64,000 bases of DNA from contig NW_019029054.1 in the NCBI RefSeq assembly GCF_002105155.1, forward strand, positions 58,365 through 122,364, read 5' to 3'. Below the pieces are notes generated by a model. That model had not been told where the DNA came from, did not search any database, and saw only the letters and a program-made list of their open reading frames with translations. Source of the DNA: Lobosporangium transversale (Eukaryota; Mortierellomycota; Mortierellomycetes; Mortierellales; Mortierellaceae). Made by a program: the position numbers and the translations under genes. Below, piece after piece: positions 10,701 to 23,286 of this stretch (positions are counted from its first letter, which is position 1; every line of letters starts with the position of its first letter).

Positions 10701-13700
10701 AAAAGTTGTAAGTATTGATCTCGCTCAGATTCGGGGACCTCACTGATATCCACGACTTCGCCATCCAATTTTTGGAAGTAGTTGTCAATGAGATACATAT
10801 TATGCTTGCAGAGCAAGAGCAAGCCCTCAACAGCATCCAAACCAGTTACTCTGCTCATGTTATAGACTTCGTACACAACATCCCCTGCCTCAAGTAGTCT
10901 TAGGATCTTGCGATTAGCTGCTTCTTCAAACGCAGGCTCGGCATCTCTGTCTTGATCTACATCTGCAGTATCCACCGCAGCCTCTTGAGTCTGACCAGCT
11001 TCAGTGTTTTCTGCGCCATCCCTGTCTGCAACCACCTCTTCATTGTTTTCGATCACGTTATTGAGTCCATTGACTGAGCTCATATCCGGGGTAGTATTAC
11101 CGACAAGATTGTCGTTGTCACTCTTCATATCCGAGTTCTTATCGAACGAAGACACAGACGCTACATCTGCCTCCTTAAGCTTTTCAATCCTGCTCTTTGC
11201 AACAGGTATCGGACTAGATTTGACATTACTGGAGATGCTCATACTTGAAGTCTTACCCTCTATTAAGGCCGAGGATCCGCCTTGCTTAGGAAGATAAGGT
11301 TCATCAGTCTTACGCTCGTTCACCCTTAATTTCCGCCTCATTCTAGACCTTGCCTCTGTGAAATCTAATCTCCAACGAATTGGAGTCTGGCTCTCGGGAG
11401 ATTCTTTATCCTCCCAAATTGCGCCCTTTCTGCATACGTCACGAACAAGGTTCTTCCATTCGTTCTTGACAAATCGAACATGGTCATCCAAATCTTGCAG
11501 CGATTTAGCATATCTGACTTCCTCCATCTCTTGAATACTTTTCGTCCAAGCTACAGTTTTGAGTTTATATTGCTGTAGAATGTTGCGCTCTAAATGTTGG
11601 CGACGGAAAAGACGCTTCAACTTCTGAGTCCTGCGGTTATACTTTTGACGCTGAGAATCCTCGCTAGCTCTCGATTCCGCAGCCATCATGGCATCCCACA
11701 ATCTACGGAAGTCGGCAAAAATGGTATCTAGTTCCGCTGTGTGTGTATTGCGCCATTTCACAAGATCCGGATAGTTCTATTGAGACTCAAGTTTGTTAGA
11801 CGCTATTCTACTTGACAATTATCTCATTGACAACAAGCTATCCAACTTACCGCTTCAACCAGTGCGCTATAGCCCTCATCGACAGAGTCTTCGTCATCAC
11901 TTGGGTTTGTTGGCTTGAGCTTTAATAGCCCAGAGGCTTCTACAGGTCGCATTAAGAAGATGAGTTTGATCAAAATCATTATGTTGTTTCTAGTTTTAGG
12001 TTCAGCTTCGGGTAAAAACATGAAGAGGTGCAATATCAAGCACTTCATGAACTCGACATCGCCGGCGCAGCTGCTTAATAGAATCTTCTGGAAGTAAATA
12101 CACTTGTCTAAGAGCGCCTCAAGTTTGGCTGTTTGGATCTCCGTTCCGATATGACACTGTCCCAGCGTAAAACAAACTAATCTATACAATAATGACGTGA
12201 GATGCGTTCGAATTGCATCGGGTCGAGCGGTGGGTGCTGCATGGATAGTTGGAATGGGCAGTGAAACATCATGGGAGATGGCTTCCAAGATATTGGCAAT
12301 AAGGTCAAACTGAATTAGATACGACCCCACAAACCAGCCCTGATACGTTAAATCTACAATCAGCTCGCAGAATTGATCCAAATTTGCCATTATACGACTA
12401 TCAGCCAGCACTTCTGGTTGTGCTTCAATGCTTTGCTCCAAACCAATTACAACATGCCCTAGCAAGAAGCTTTGAAAGTATATTTGGTGATCTATTGCAA
12501 GAATGTACACAATCGACAACAGTTAAATACCAATTTTCATTATGAAGTAATAAAGACAGTGTAAGACAATAGTGACCCTCTAACAAACCTTTGTAAGCAG
12601 GTGGACACGACTGCAATGCCAAATCAATCACAGCTAAGGGGCGCTGCAAAGGATCCAGTATAGAGTCGATACAAATGACCACAAAGAGCTTAAGCAGGGA
12701 TAGAGCAATAGGTTCCTGTACAGCCTTCAAATCCACGTCTTTGACGCGGCCAATACTTGTAGACGATGATGTCCTTCTGAATGAGCTCTCTGAAAACGTC
12801 TGTGAGACTTGTAAAGAGGCCGACTGCGCAGCGGTTAGTGAAAAACTAGATGTAGCAGTGGAATGCATTCCAGATGCTGGAAATGTAACGGCTGCAGCAG
12901 TGGCAGTAGGCGAAACAGAGCGTGCGCTTGTCATGGGCGTTGAATCCGAATCGAGTGCAGAATCAGTTTCAACTGTCTTCGCTTCAGAAGTAACGAAGGA
13001 TGATGCTGAAGAATGTTGTGAGCTCCGGCTAGAGGGAATACTTTGTAAATTGACATCTACATCTGCTGTAGCGACGCTAGTTGCAGAAGACTCGCCCGCT
13101 GGTACTGTAGGCTCAGAGGCAATATAATCGAGTTCAGCTTCCACAACCATTGCTTTCGAACTATGGCAGATGAAAGGGAATAGAATGCTCGCAATCTCAT
13201 CAATGAATTCCTGCCGAGTGAATATCTCTCGGAAAACCCTTGAGCTGGTTTGCATCTCAATAAAAAACTCGATGAGCGCCTGATATGTTTCTACGACCCT
13301 AGAAGCACGGTCCTGACCTGTGCTGAGTTTGTTGCTTGTAGATGTAACAGCTGCTGCAACTCCATTCTTAAGCATAGTCATGAATGCGGGAAGGGCATCA
13401 GTGCACACAACTCTACCGGAAGCCTCCATAGAATCACCATAAAGGTTGTGAAGAGTCTCATTATCCATAGACGCACGCAATGGGACTTCGCAGACATCAA
13501 CGCCAAGCAAGATGCAGACCATAACGTGAATCATGGGCACCAAGTTCCAGAATTGTGGAATATACGACTGCAAAACCAAGAACCCGTAGGATGCTTTGAA
13601 TTTAGCCATATAAGCAGATCCCTGCGTGTACAACAGTCTCGCCAGTATTCTCGTAGCAAGGACTGCGCCATAAGGGTTGCCAGGGTTTTCGACGAATAGG

Positions 13701-16700
13701 AGAGTCCACTTATTGGTGATCGTAGTGGCAAACTTATGAACATAATCCACATTGCCTCGTTCACATAAAATGTGCTCCAGCATCTCCATGATGGCATTGC
13801 CCATGATAGCGTGCTTGAGGGTGGAACCAACAGGCGTTTCCTTTGGATCGATGATAATATCGACATTTAACGAAGTCTTCGTGTTCTCCAGATCCAACTC
13901 GGGACGTCTCTGCGATGACATCGACATCGACCGGTTGGAGTTAGCTAAAATACAATAAATTTTAAAACCGTGTTACTCGAGTGTTTGTTGCTCAAATGAT
14001 TGGATCACTAAATATGTCCCAACCACTCACTTTGCTTTAGAGTCGAGACAAGGAAAGTGGCCAAGTTTCGAACAGTTTCCGTCGAAAACTGATTAAAAAC
14101 TACAGTTTTCATAGCATCCACGTAATTAGGGAGTTGGATGGAAGGATAGTTTCCAGTCCGCAGGGGTGCGAGCATCTTTTTGACAACATCTACAGAATAT
14201 CGAGGAAAGATTGTTAGAAGAGTGCCAGAAAACACATGCAGGATCCATTTGTTAAAAACTCGCAGCAAATATGGCCCTACGCATTGTGCTGAGACGTTTG
14301 ACGTTCAACGATGACTTATGACTGTGCTGCAAAAAGATTTTAAACTGTTCAAGATGAAGGAGCTGTATGTTGATGTCTGTCTTTCTCCAGATATCCATGT
14401 CCAACATTAGGTGCCTGAATGCAAACGAATTTGTAATAACGGAATCACTAGTCGGTAGAGTTATTCAGACAAATACAAGATAAAAAGTCAAGGAATGAAC
14501 TCATACATCCAAAATCAGTTATTGTTGATATTTGATACTCAATCATTTTCACTTACTCTGGATATTCCAGGTCCATGCCAACAACACTCAAAAGGGTATT
14601 CACCATGTCGATTGAAAAGAGTGCTCTCTTTTGTTTGAGGATGTATCCGAGAATTTCATACCCAAAGATTCGCTCCATATCTTCTGAATTACGCCAGCTG
14701 CATCGAATCAGTTGGTCCAGCAAAAGTACGGCCTTTTCTAATGTGGCAGTATCTTTGGCACTTTCTACAATCCTCAAGGCGACAACACATCCACCAACCT
14801 TCCAAATCGAGTCATCTAATCCACGCGGAGCAGCGACCAATGGGTTGCCAACCAAAATGCCAATGGCAGACAATGGGTTGATTCCACGATGAATTCGAGG
14901 GATCGCAGAATTAAAGAGGATCCTATAAAACTGCTCTCTTTGTTGAATACCTGCAAGTGCCCCTACAGTCCTTGTATCCGCCGAGTTCAGCAAGTTTCCG
15001 CCAGAAAATGCAAATATGAGCTTGTCTTCAGGAATACTATTTCCAATTGTACCACGAATCGCATTCATTAATGCAGCTTGCTCCTCATGACTGCGACTGC
15101 TTGGTAATGATCGACGTCGAGCCTCATCGAGATTGATGTTCAAAGCAGTTGATGTCTCATATGTCTGAAATTTCCCAAGCGAGTCTTGAAAGTTGCCATG
15201 GTAACGAGGGCTCAAATTATATAGAACATCCATAATCTGCTCATCCAATGGCTCCGCGACAAGGTAACATGGTCCAAGGTTCCAGGAAAGAGTTGAACCT
15301 TCCTTCTTGAGCGGCGATTTTGGTTTTTGATTGCGACCAAGATAGCCTTTGACTTCTCCACTGGGTGATGAGAGATATCCACATTTAATTTTATCGCCGA
15401 GGATACCATCAATGTAAACAGAGAGAGATCCTCCGGGAATAGTGAGCTTCGGCTTAGCATGAACGAGAGCAAGATGATACCAGCGTCCAATCTCGAAAGA
15501 AAAGTTAAAGGACACGGAATGGTGATGTGAAACACTCACGACAAGCCTGTGGGTCTCCGGCTCGATTTGGATACTAAGGTAGCATCGCTGATCTTCATCT
15601 GAAATTTCAAGGATTTGAATTGCGAGCTCTTCGTCGAATGATTCAATGCAAAGCCAGCCTAAGAAAGTGTATCCATTAGTTGGGGGGAAGCTGTGGGAAC
15701 CAAGAGATCGTAGATCTAGACGACTGTGCCCATCGAACTGCACGAAACTTGGCCATCTTGAATGTGTTACGCCATGAAGGAGCATATCTAGCAAACCTGA
15801 GCATTCTCCAAATGAGATTTCTTTGGTGGCGCTAAACTTCTCCATGAGATACCGGAATCCAACCGATGACATGCCCATCTCAATCAGTCGCTTCGCTAGT
15901 CTGCACATAATATCGCGCATGGCGCTTCCCTCTTCCAAGGAAGTATTACCGCTGATTCGAACCGCTGAAGGAGGATCGTCAAACAACGTCTTCAGCAACT
16001 CGTCTAGTAGAACCGTCTGTCCCATCAACACCTGATTCCTTCTATTGGCACATGACAAAGCGAATAATGACATCATCCCACAAAAGGCAAGTGGTTCTTG
16101 ATCTTGTAGACTCATGCATATTCTCCAAATGCCTAAGACAACGTGTGGGTTTTGGACGCAATTTTTGGGGCTATTGAGCCATTTCGCCACCACTTCTGGC
16201 GTCTGCTCAATTTCTAAGGGGTCGTCGAAAATGTGAAGTACGGATTCGTTCTGGGTAGCAAATGCGAATAAAATACCGAGCATTCTGGCTGCATCGCCAT
16301 TGGGACCAAATACACCTGTTAATTGGAGCGCATCTGCCAATGATCCGAACCCAATGTGCTCTTCAAAGTAGTTGCTATTTCCTGCATGGTCGCGCATAGA
16401 TTCTGAAAGTACAGAGAACACCATAGTGAAAAGGTCGAGCATGTCAGCTTTCGTTGGAATCCGCTCGTTTGTCTGAGGATCACGTCGCTGCTTCCTCTTC
16501 GGCAGATTGAGATTATCGTATCTCTCGATCACCGGATATGCATCTTCAAGTCGGATCAACAGGGAGACAATTGAGACGTACCCTCCACCTTCTCTGAAGA
16601 CATCCTTAAGCTCTGGGCATTCCAAAAACACTTCGTTGAGCGAATTGAGGATCGCCAGCTTCATTTTAAAGTCATAGCGATTTACACTTTGCAGAATTTC

Positions 16701-19700
16701 GCATAATTGAGTGAGTTGATAAGGGGCAGTCAGTGTTTTTTGTGCTGAGGGTCCAGAGGAATTCCTTGGTGAAGACTTGAGTAGAGATGCTTCCTTGTCC
16801 TCCAGGAAGAACCGGTAGCTCTCCACCACAAGCACAGCAATAACTCGCAGAATCCCATCTCTAGTTTCGTTGTAATGCAGAAGCGAAAATAAATCGCCCT
16901 TAAATCTATAAATGTGAAGGAAATAAAAAAAAATAAAAAAGTTATATTAGTTTTGACCATCTAATATGAGCCCTTCAAGTTACCACGCACCTTGAAATAT
17001 ACCAATTATCTCGCCTTACGTGGTTTGAAAAAGTGTGATGTTACTTCTGCTCCCACGGAGCAACTCTACCAGACAACCCATAATACTATTGAAGTGATGA
17101 ACTACTTCAATCCCATATTTCCGTGGCTTAGCTTCTGGTTTAAAAGCCTTTCCAAAATCGATGACTGAGATACGATTGTTGAACTGTGGATTTCCAAACG
17201 TCTCTCTAAGCACTACTGAAAGCTCTTCGAGCATATTACAGAACACATCGATCAATCCCACCTCACGCAGGACATCCTTGAACCCAGAGGTCGTTTGCAG
17301 CAGACTAGCAACGGTATTGCACACAAGAGCTGTGGTCCTTGGTGATGATGTCCCTTGGAAGTGAATAGACATGATAACAAGGTCTCTGAATGGGACATAG
17401 TTCAAATCCTTAAGTACATATGTAAACAGTTCCATGACGGAGGACTAGATCGATAAAGGTCGGTGAACAATGTTAAAGCTCTACATCAACGTTAATCCTA
17501 CGAAGCATTGCTATCTCCAAACGTACCTGAAGTTCTGAATGGTAAGTGTCAAGACGCTCGATAGCATAAGAGAGTATGTTGAGACGCTCCAGTAAGAAAT
17601 AGTTCATAGGATGATCTCGAATAATGGATAGAAGGGTCGAAAAAACTGTGAGCGAAAATTGGGTTGGAGGTACAGCATGCTCCTTATTACCGGCAGGTAA
17701 GAGAGTCATGTTGGAAATGTCAGGGTATAAGAGGGCCGTCAACAGGACTTGGCAAGCTACCATATTTCGCACTACAGCGCCAGCTAACATTCCATGTAAG
17801 AGAAAGGGAACACCGGCTCAGATTAGACTGAAGTATGAAGACAGAAAGGTTTTCATTAAAGAAATTAAGCTCTATACTTACCATGTTCAGGGCCTACTAC
17901 AGGAAAAACGAAATCTAATCCAACATTAAAGAATCATTATTTGATTAAACTTATACATCAATACAAACGCCTATTCCTCCTTCCGAAAAAAAAAAAAAAA
18001 AAAAAACCTTGGTGTTGGTATGGTGTGCCTTCATCGGGTGGTGTCAATGCTTCTTTGTCAATAAATGCCAGCTCTTCGATTAGAGATATAATAGTATACT
18101 ATGGTTGCAGAAAAAAAAAAAATGGTGAGAGCAGTTTCAAGAAGGCAATTAGACTGACGATTTTATCACAAACCTTGAATGTGAGCATGTCTTCATCAAA
18201 TGGAGGAGACACAAGAAGCATCGCAAGGGTCTCATATATCTTGTTTTCTTTGAAGTCATCCAATAGTACACTTGACATCAATGATGATTTCTAGTTCGAT
18301 CAACATTAACTTCAATTAGAATGATATAAACGCTTGGCAGTCGAGTTCGCCAATTGCAGTAGAGTCAGCTTTACCTTGATTAATTTAACGATGATTCGCA
18401 AGATTAAAATACCCTCTTCTCGATGTACAGAGTCGATACTTCCATCAACAAGATATTCTTTCAATGCATCAGTGAGTAATTTAGCACAGTCCTTAGAATG
18501 CAGGTATGGCATCACATCGGTCTCTGTTGTCTCCACTACATAGTCTACCACATCCATGACTCTAGAGCCCATAATAAAATTGTTGTGATTAGAAAGTACT
18601 CAAAACTCAATTGAATCCTGTGTGAATCCTGTGTGAACATCGACCTAAATAAGATAAGAAGTAATTACCGAGCTTTCCAGATGTATAGCTCTGCTGGGTC
18701 TCCACCAAGGTTACTACTTCGTTGGATGACCAATGCTTCAAACAGGCCGTAGAGTTCATCGCTTTCAATAAGAACAGATATAACAGGTTTTCTCCATAAG
18801 AGCCTCTTGAGTCCATTGGTAAGAGTAGAGACAACCAAAATAGATGCCACATTCTGGTTCATGGTTGCGTCAAATTCTTGTGAGGGAAACTTGACAAATG
18901 CCAAAAACACCTCCAATAGGTTAGTGTGTACCTTGTTTTGAACCAAGATTGAAAGCAAGTTATCCTAATGAGATGGAAGAAATAGATGGACATGAGATTT
19001 TATTGCTGGAATTATCATGGTCACCATTATCATTGTTGTTATGGTTATTATAATATAAAACGTTCTTCTTTCATTGTCCCCATTAACTATGTTCTTCGTC
19101 CGTACCGGTGCTTTCGATAAAATATCGATTGCTTTCAGTGCATTAAATGTCTCTGTCTTACGAAGTACTCTCATATACTCTATGAAACAATTTATTTATT
19201 AGTCCTAGCACTCATAAAATATGAAACAATACAGTAAGAAAAGTATTTGACCATCAAACATACCAGCACTCGTTCTATCGTCCGTCAAGTCACGCTCTGC
19301 TACTGAACGAAGCGCTTGAACTAGTTGGGTAGCTGCCATTGCAACAAAGGCTTTAACATCATGAATGCTACTCACGAGAAGAGTAGCAAAGAATAGCACA
19401 TTTCCAAGCGTTAATAAGAAATAGCTTCAACCAGTGCCTATCTTCCCTTCGTTCCGCCTGTTCACAAAAGTATGCGCTTCGTTCAGCTGTTGATTTTTAA
19501 TGTTGCCTTGTATTCATCTTTTCCTTGTCCTCATGCCACCTTATTTATATATATTGGACAAATATACTGTTGATGCTTCGCTTGCTCAGATTTGGTTCAG
19601 GGACTCTTATCTAGTCTTTTTTTTCTTTTTTTTTTCTTTTTTGAAAAACGAAGGCTGTCTGTGTTTATGATTGCCATTGTATTGTGCAGAAGTTACCTTT

Positions 19701-19871
19701 CAGCGACCAACTGTCCCGATACCTGACGTCCAAAGATCGAAACAAATAATTGCAGCGCTGTCTGGAATAGTTGAAGCCTCTGTTGGATATCAAAATAATT
19801 GTAATCAGGGACCAAGTCAAATTGCCTGTTAGTCGTTGATGTGTGTTATCAATGCCACTTGGGAAGGAAGG

Positions 19872-19902
<31 letters not shown>

Positions 19903-20218
19903 CTTCTTCCGCTGCTTCCATGCAAGTAAAAAATGCTGTGCGCAATCTATTGAAGTAAAAGACGGATCATTAATAGCTTTTTTTTTCTCCAGCTGTGGAC
20001 TTTGAAATGATCAGGCTGTTCAACGCTGACACTACCCTATCTGTATCTGATGAAACTTACTGTGTTATTTCTGAATGAGATGCCGCGTTATCCGGCATGC
20101 CAGCAACTCCAGTTGTGTCGCGTTCATCCCAATTCTTCTCTAGATCTCGTTCATTTTGTGATTCATTATTTGTCGAGGCTGGGAGGGGCTGAAATTTCCC
20201 TACTAGAGTTCTCCACAT
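7769..20218 (-). CDS. Giant BEACH-WD40-FYVE protein (ALFY/WDFY3- and Bph1-like)
   Basis: One multi-exon gene of about 12.4 kb. ATG 20218 opens MWRTLVGKFQPLPASTNNES. Early exons read 20218-20061, 19999-19901, 19825-19697 and from 19424, followed by many armadillo-like helical exons (to about 17,470 and 16,835-14,553). A concanavalin/LamG-like module lies at about 15,660-15,380 (YTFLGWLCIESF, GRWYHLALVHAKP). A PH-BEACH domain precedes the BEACH domain at about 10,350-9,500 (ISNFQYLMHLNTMAGRTYNDL, YPVFPWILADY, FHYGTHYSSAM, EFFYLPEFL). WD40 repeats follow from about 9,270 to 8,650 (SGSEDKSCIVWDLNRLEYVR). The C-terminus is a FYVE zinc finger (RKFNCKTCGGIFCGTCTF, then CFKCSGG). Junctions 9403/9318 and 8151/8051 keep frame. 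BEACH proteins are scaffolds in membrane traffic. The FYVE version in animals (ALFY) binds PI3P and links aggregates to autophagy. PI3P binding here is inferred from the domain only. Confidence 0.88.
19872..19901 (-). repeat. Homopolymer directly at a 5' splice site of the BEACH gene
   Basis: Exon 2 ends ...AAGAAGAG at 19901. On the coding strand the intron begins GT, and the T of that GT starts an uninterrupted T28 run (19899-19872 on the minus strand). The usual GTAAGT consensus is absent. The exon call depends on frame continuity from QHFLLAWKQRKK into QFDLVPDYNY, which reads well. Confidence 0.6.
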
Positions 20219-20239
20219 TTTGTCAGACCTGAGCAACTC

Positions 20240-20767
20240 TTTTTTTTTTTTTTTTTTTTTATGGTCAAGAAAGAATCAGAGTAAGTGGGATAGAAGAGGC
20301 CAGAGAGATGTTAGGTGAAAAGAATGCGAGTAAGAGTTAATCAAGCGCGATTAGAGGCTTCAAAATGAAATCGAAGTCGAGATGTTATGAAAGGAAAGCA
20401 GACAGAGAAGCTAGTATATAAGATGTAAACGGGAAGACGAATAGGAAGAGGGAAAGGAGGAGTGTCTAATTAGACATATGGGGACAGAAACGTGTAAAAA
20501 AAAAAAAAAAAAGGAGTTGAACTTGAAGGAAGAGCGAGTACCTGGGGGGGCAGTGACAGTGGCTAGAGGTCGAGGGCAGTGCTTCCTCATGACTCTCTTC
20601 GTCTTCGTCTTCATAATCAAATCTGCTTATTTTCATGATAGTGACAAGCCGGTTGATATCTGTTTGTCTGTTTGGACAATTAAACGTTTGCATCGCCATC
20701 TACATCCCAGCCTCTACTTGCTGTTCTATTGAGGTTTATTAATCATCAATGACAACTGGACATCTTG
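20240..20767. other. Intergenic, BEACH gene 5' side to ProRS 3' end
   Basis: No gene supported. T21 at 20240-20260 lies immediately upstream of the BEACH ATG at 20218, within what should be its promoter or 5' leader. A17 lies at 20496-20512. Purine-rich + strand sequence (GAGAGA/AGGAAG) runs from about 20,265 to 20,470. The short ORFs on both strands are low-complexity. Confidence 0.6.
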
Positions 20768-23116
20768 TTATAATTGTCGCTCTTCAAAGAAGGACAGGAT
20801 CTTCGGCCGCTCTAGAGACCACTTCTCGCCTGTCTTGCGGTGTTGCACTTCCACATTGCCTGTCCTCAAAAATCCTTTGCCAATGATAATCATCCATGGA
20901 TACCCAATCAACTCTGCATCTTTCATCTTGAATCCAAGGGTGACATCTAGTCGATCGTCAATAATCACCCCCGATTTAGTCTTCAGTGCCTTTTGAACTA
21001 TATCGTATATACTTTCGGCGGCAGTAATACATCGTTCATCTTCGGAAGTAACAATCACTGCTCGAAAAGGTGCTACAGACTCTGGCCAAATAATACCCTT
21101 TTGGTCATGTGATGCTTCAACAATCGAGGCAAGTAAACGTGTTATACCAAGGCCATAACACCCCATTTGCATAGGTTCAAGGTTTTGGGTCCCTTCAAGA
21201 ACAAACATGGCGCCAAGAGGCTGTGAATATTTCGTCCCAAGCATAAATGTATGCCCGATTTCGATTGCCCTTGTCATCTTCATAGGCTCAATAGTCCCCT
21301 TGTTATTAAAGCAATGCGGGCAACCGTCCTCAGGTAAGCAGTTGTGGTAGTCTCCGTAGATAACATGTAGATTGCAAATGCTGTTCTCGATTGAGAATAT
21401 AGACTTCAGTTCTTCAAACATAGGGTCCTTCAGCCCCTTCATATCCAGGTCCTTTGCTCTTAAAGAGGATTGTCCTGGGTATAGTGACTGATCTATGCAT
21501 ACTGTGATCTTGTCCAGAGAATCATTGGCTATGAGAGTCCTGACATCATCTATGGAACTGGCAAACTCAATCTTTCCGATAGCTTTTGAAACCTTGATTT
21601 CATTCACACTGCGGTCACCTGCTGTTGCGACTGCGACCAATGCACATGAGCTGGCCTTTGTTTCGTCTTGTGATTCCATCTTCATGACTCCAAGCTGCAC
21701 CTTGGGTCTAAGCTTGAAAGTAGATCGAGGAATAATGTCTAGAGATTCAACCCATTTTGGGACAATATCGGAGCAGTGGAACTTTGTTGCTGCCTTTGTT
21801 GGGATGTTTGGGATGATCCCGATAGCTCGCTCCTCATTTGAGGTATATCCACATGATGCACATGACAGAAGGGAATCCTCCCCAACTAATAGAAAATGGA
21901 TTCGTGCAAATGTAAGTTTCATGAAGCACTAAACGACCGTCACCGGAATAAATGGGTCCAATGCGTATCCCTGTACCTTTTGAAAGAACGTGGAATTCAT
22001 GCGAATGAGTCCCTCCGATGTTGCCAGTATCAGCTTCGGCCTATAAAGGGAAGCGTATATATAAAATTAACGCCTATACAACTTACGCAATAGAAAAAGA
22101 GAATTTACTACTTTCCTTGCCGAAACCACTTACAACAGCGTATGGGATGCCAAAACGCTTCATAATCCGTCTGTACGCCAATACGACGTCATCATAGGTC
22201 TTGAGCGCCTCCTCTTCTGATACATCAAAAGTATACAAGTCCTTCATTAAAAACTCCTTCCCTCGCAGCAACCCACTTCTAGCCCTCAATTCATCCCGAA
22301 ATTTACGCCCAACTTGATAAACACGAATAGGTAGCTGGCGATAGCTCTGGATTTCTTTTGCGATGAGTGAAGTAATTTCCTCTTCATGCGTTGGCGCAAG
22401 CAGAAAGTCCGCCCCTTTACGATCCTTAAGCTTGAACATCTCCTGCCCAGTGCTTTCCCAACGTCCTGTCTTTTTCCAGTTTTCGGATGGCAAAAGATTG
22501 GGCAGTGACAGTTTTTGACATCCAATGTTTTCAAGCTCCTCATCAATTATATTCTCAATCTTGTCGAGAACACGTTGACCAAAAGGGAGAATAGAATAAA
22601 TGCCTGAAGAAGACTAAAAATATAGACATATCAAAGGTTACTTCACAAACAGACACACCCAGGTTTAGCATAATTTAACTTACTGTCGATACATAATCTT
22701 TCTCAAATAAAATTACCTGACGCATCATTCCTGCTCGGAGCAGTAGTTGTTGACTCGGAACCATGTCATGACCTGGTACATGTGCAAATTTTTGTTTGGA
22801 GGTGGGAACAAGACTTTTCGATATACAATGTCGAAACTGAATTTATAGATTGCAGTATAAAACCCGCAGCGTAACGATGTTAATATTACCTATCCTCGAT
22901 GCATATGCAAAGGATCTGCCGTTACATTCTTAAGTATTTTTTTTTTTTTTTGCTGTTTGACTTTACGGTGGACATGAAACTGCAACGTAACACTATCCTC
23001 TTAATGGCTTGGCGTTCATGACGAACAAAAGAAAATGACCTGGGGGAAATCCCTACTTGGATGTGTGCCATGAGTCCTGATCTCACCAAGCATTCGACAA
23101 GTCGACAGAGGAACAA
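20768..23116 (-). CDS. Prolyl-tRNA synthetase, bacterial/mitochondrial type (PARS2-like)
   Basis: Class II aminoacyl-tRNA synthetase attaching proline to tRNA(Pro), probably in mitochondria. Seen in order on the minus strand: a basic presequence candidate (MAHIQVGISPRSFSFVRHER, from about 23,071; a longer start at 23,116); MVPSQQLLLRAGMMRQ; GIYSILPFGQRVLDKIE; motif 2 region GADFLLAPTHEEEITSLIAKE and VGRKFRDELRARSGLLRGKEF; MKDLYTFDVSEEEALKTYDD; AEADTGNIGGTHSHEFHVLS; then from 21,887 GEDSLLSCASCGYTSNEE with an insertion-like domain; motif 3 region QMGCYGLGITRLLASIVEA; and the anticodon-binding domain ending FLRTGNVEVQHRKTGEKW at the stop. This is the prokaryote-like form, not the cytosolic eukaryotic one. 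The first intron is not resolved because candidate donors near 22,890 break frame, so the 5' exon is provisional. The gene is divergent from the importin gene. Confidence 0.85.
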
Positions 23117-23194
23117 ATGTGTATGGTTGACTTTCGTTCTTCATTTTTTGAAATAAGGTTAGTGGGATGGACGTGGCTTGGATATTTAGTCGCC

Positions 23195-23243
23195 ACGCGT
23201 TAAATTAAGGGGCAGTGGCAACGCCTACCAATCGCCAACGCGT
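23195..23243. promoter_or_regulatory. Two ACGCGT (MCB-type) sites in the ProRS/importin divergent promoter
   Basis: ACGCGT occurs at 23195-23200 and again at 23238-23243, within 100 bases of the importin ATG (23287), with CCAAT just before the second. In fungi ACGCGT is the MluI cell-cycle box recognised by APSES-family factors (Mbp1/MBF). The spacing and promoter location are observed. Factor binding is inference. Confidence 0.4.
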
Positions 23244-23286
23244 CGAGCTATTTTTTGTCAACGCAAATTACATCGAACATCAGACG

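Noticed and set aside
12675..13699. Plus-strand ORFs of about 150 residues inside the BEACH gene
   Set aside because: Antisense shadows of exons that carry the helical repeat frame on the minus strand.
23215..23286. Earlier start for the importin gene
   Set aside because: The frame is open but the codon at 23215 is GTG; the first ATG is 23287 and matches the expected N-terminus.
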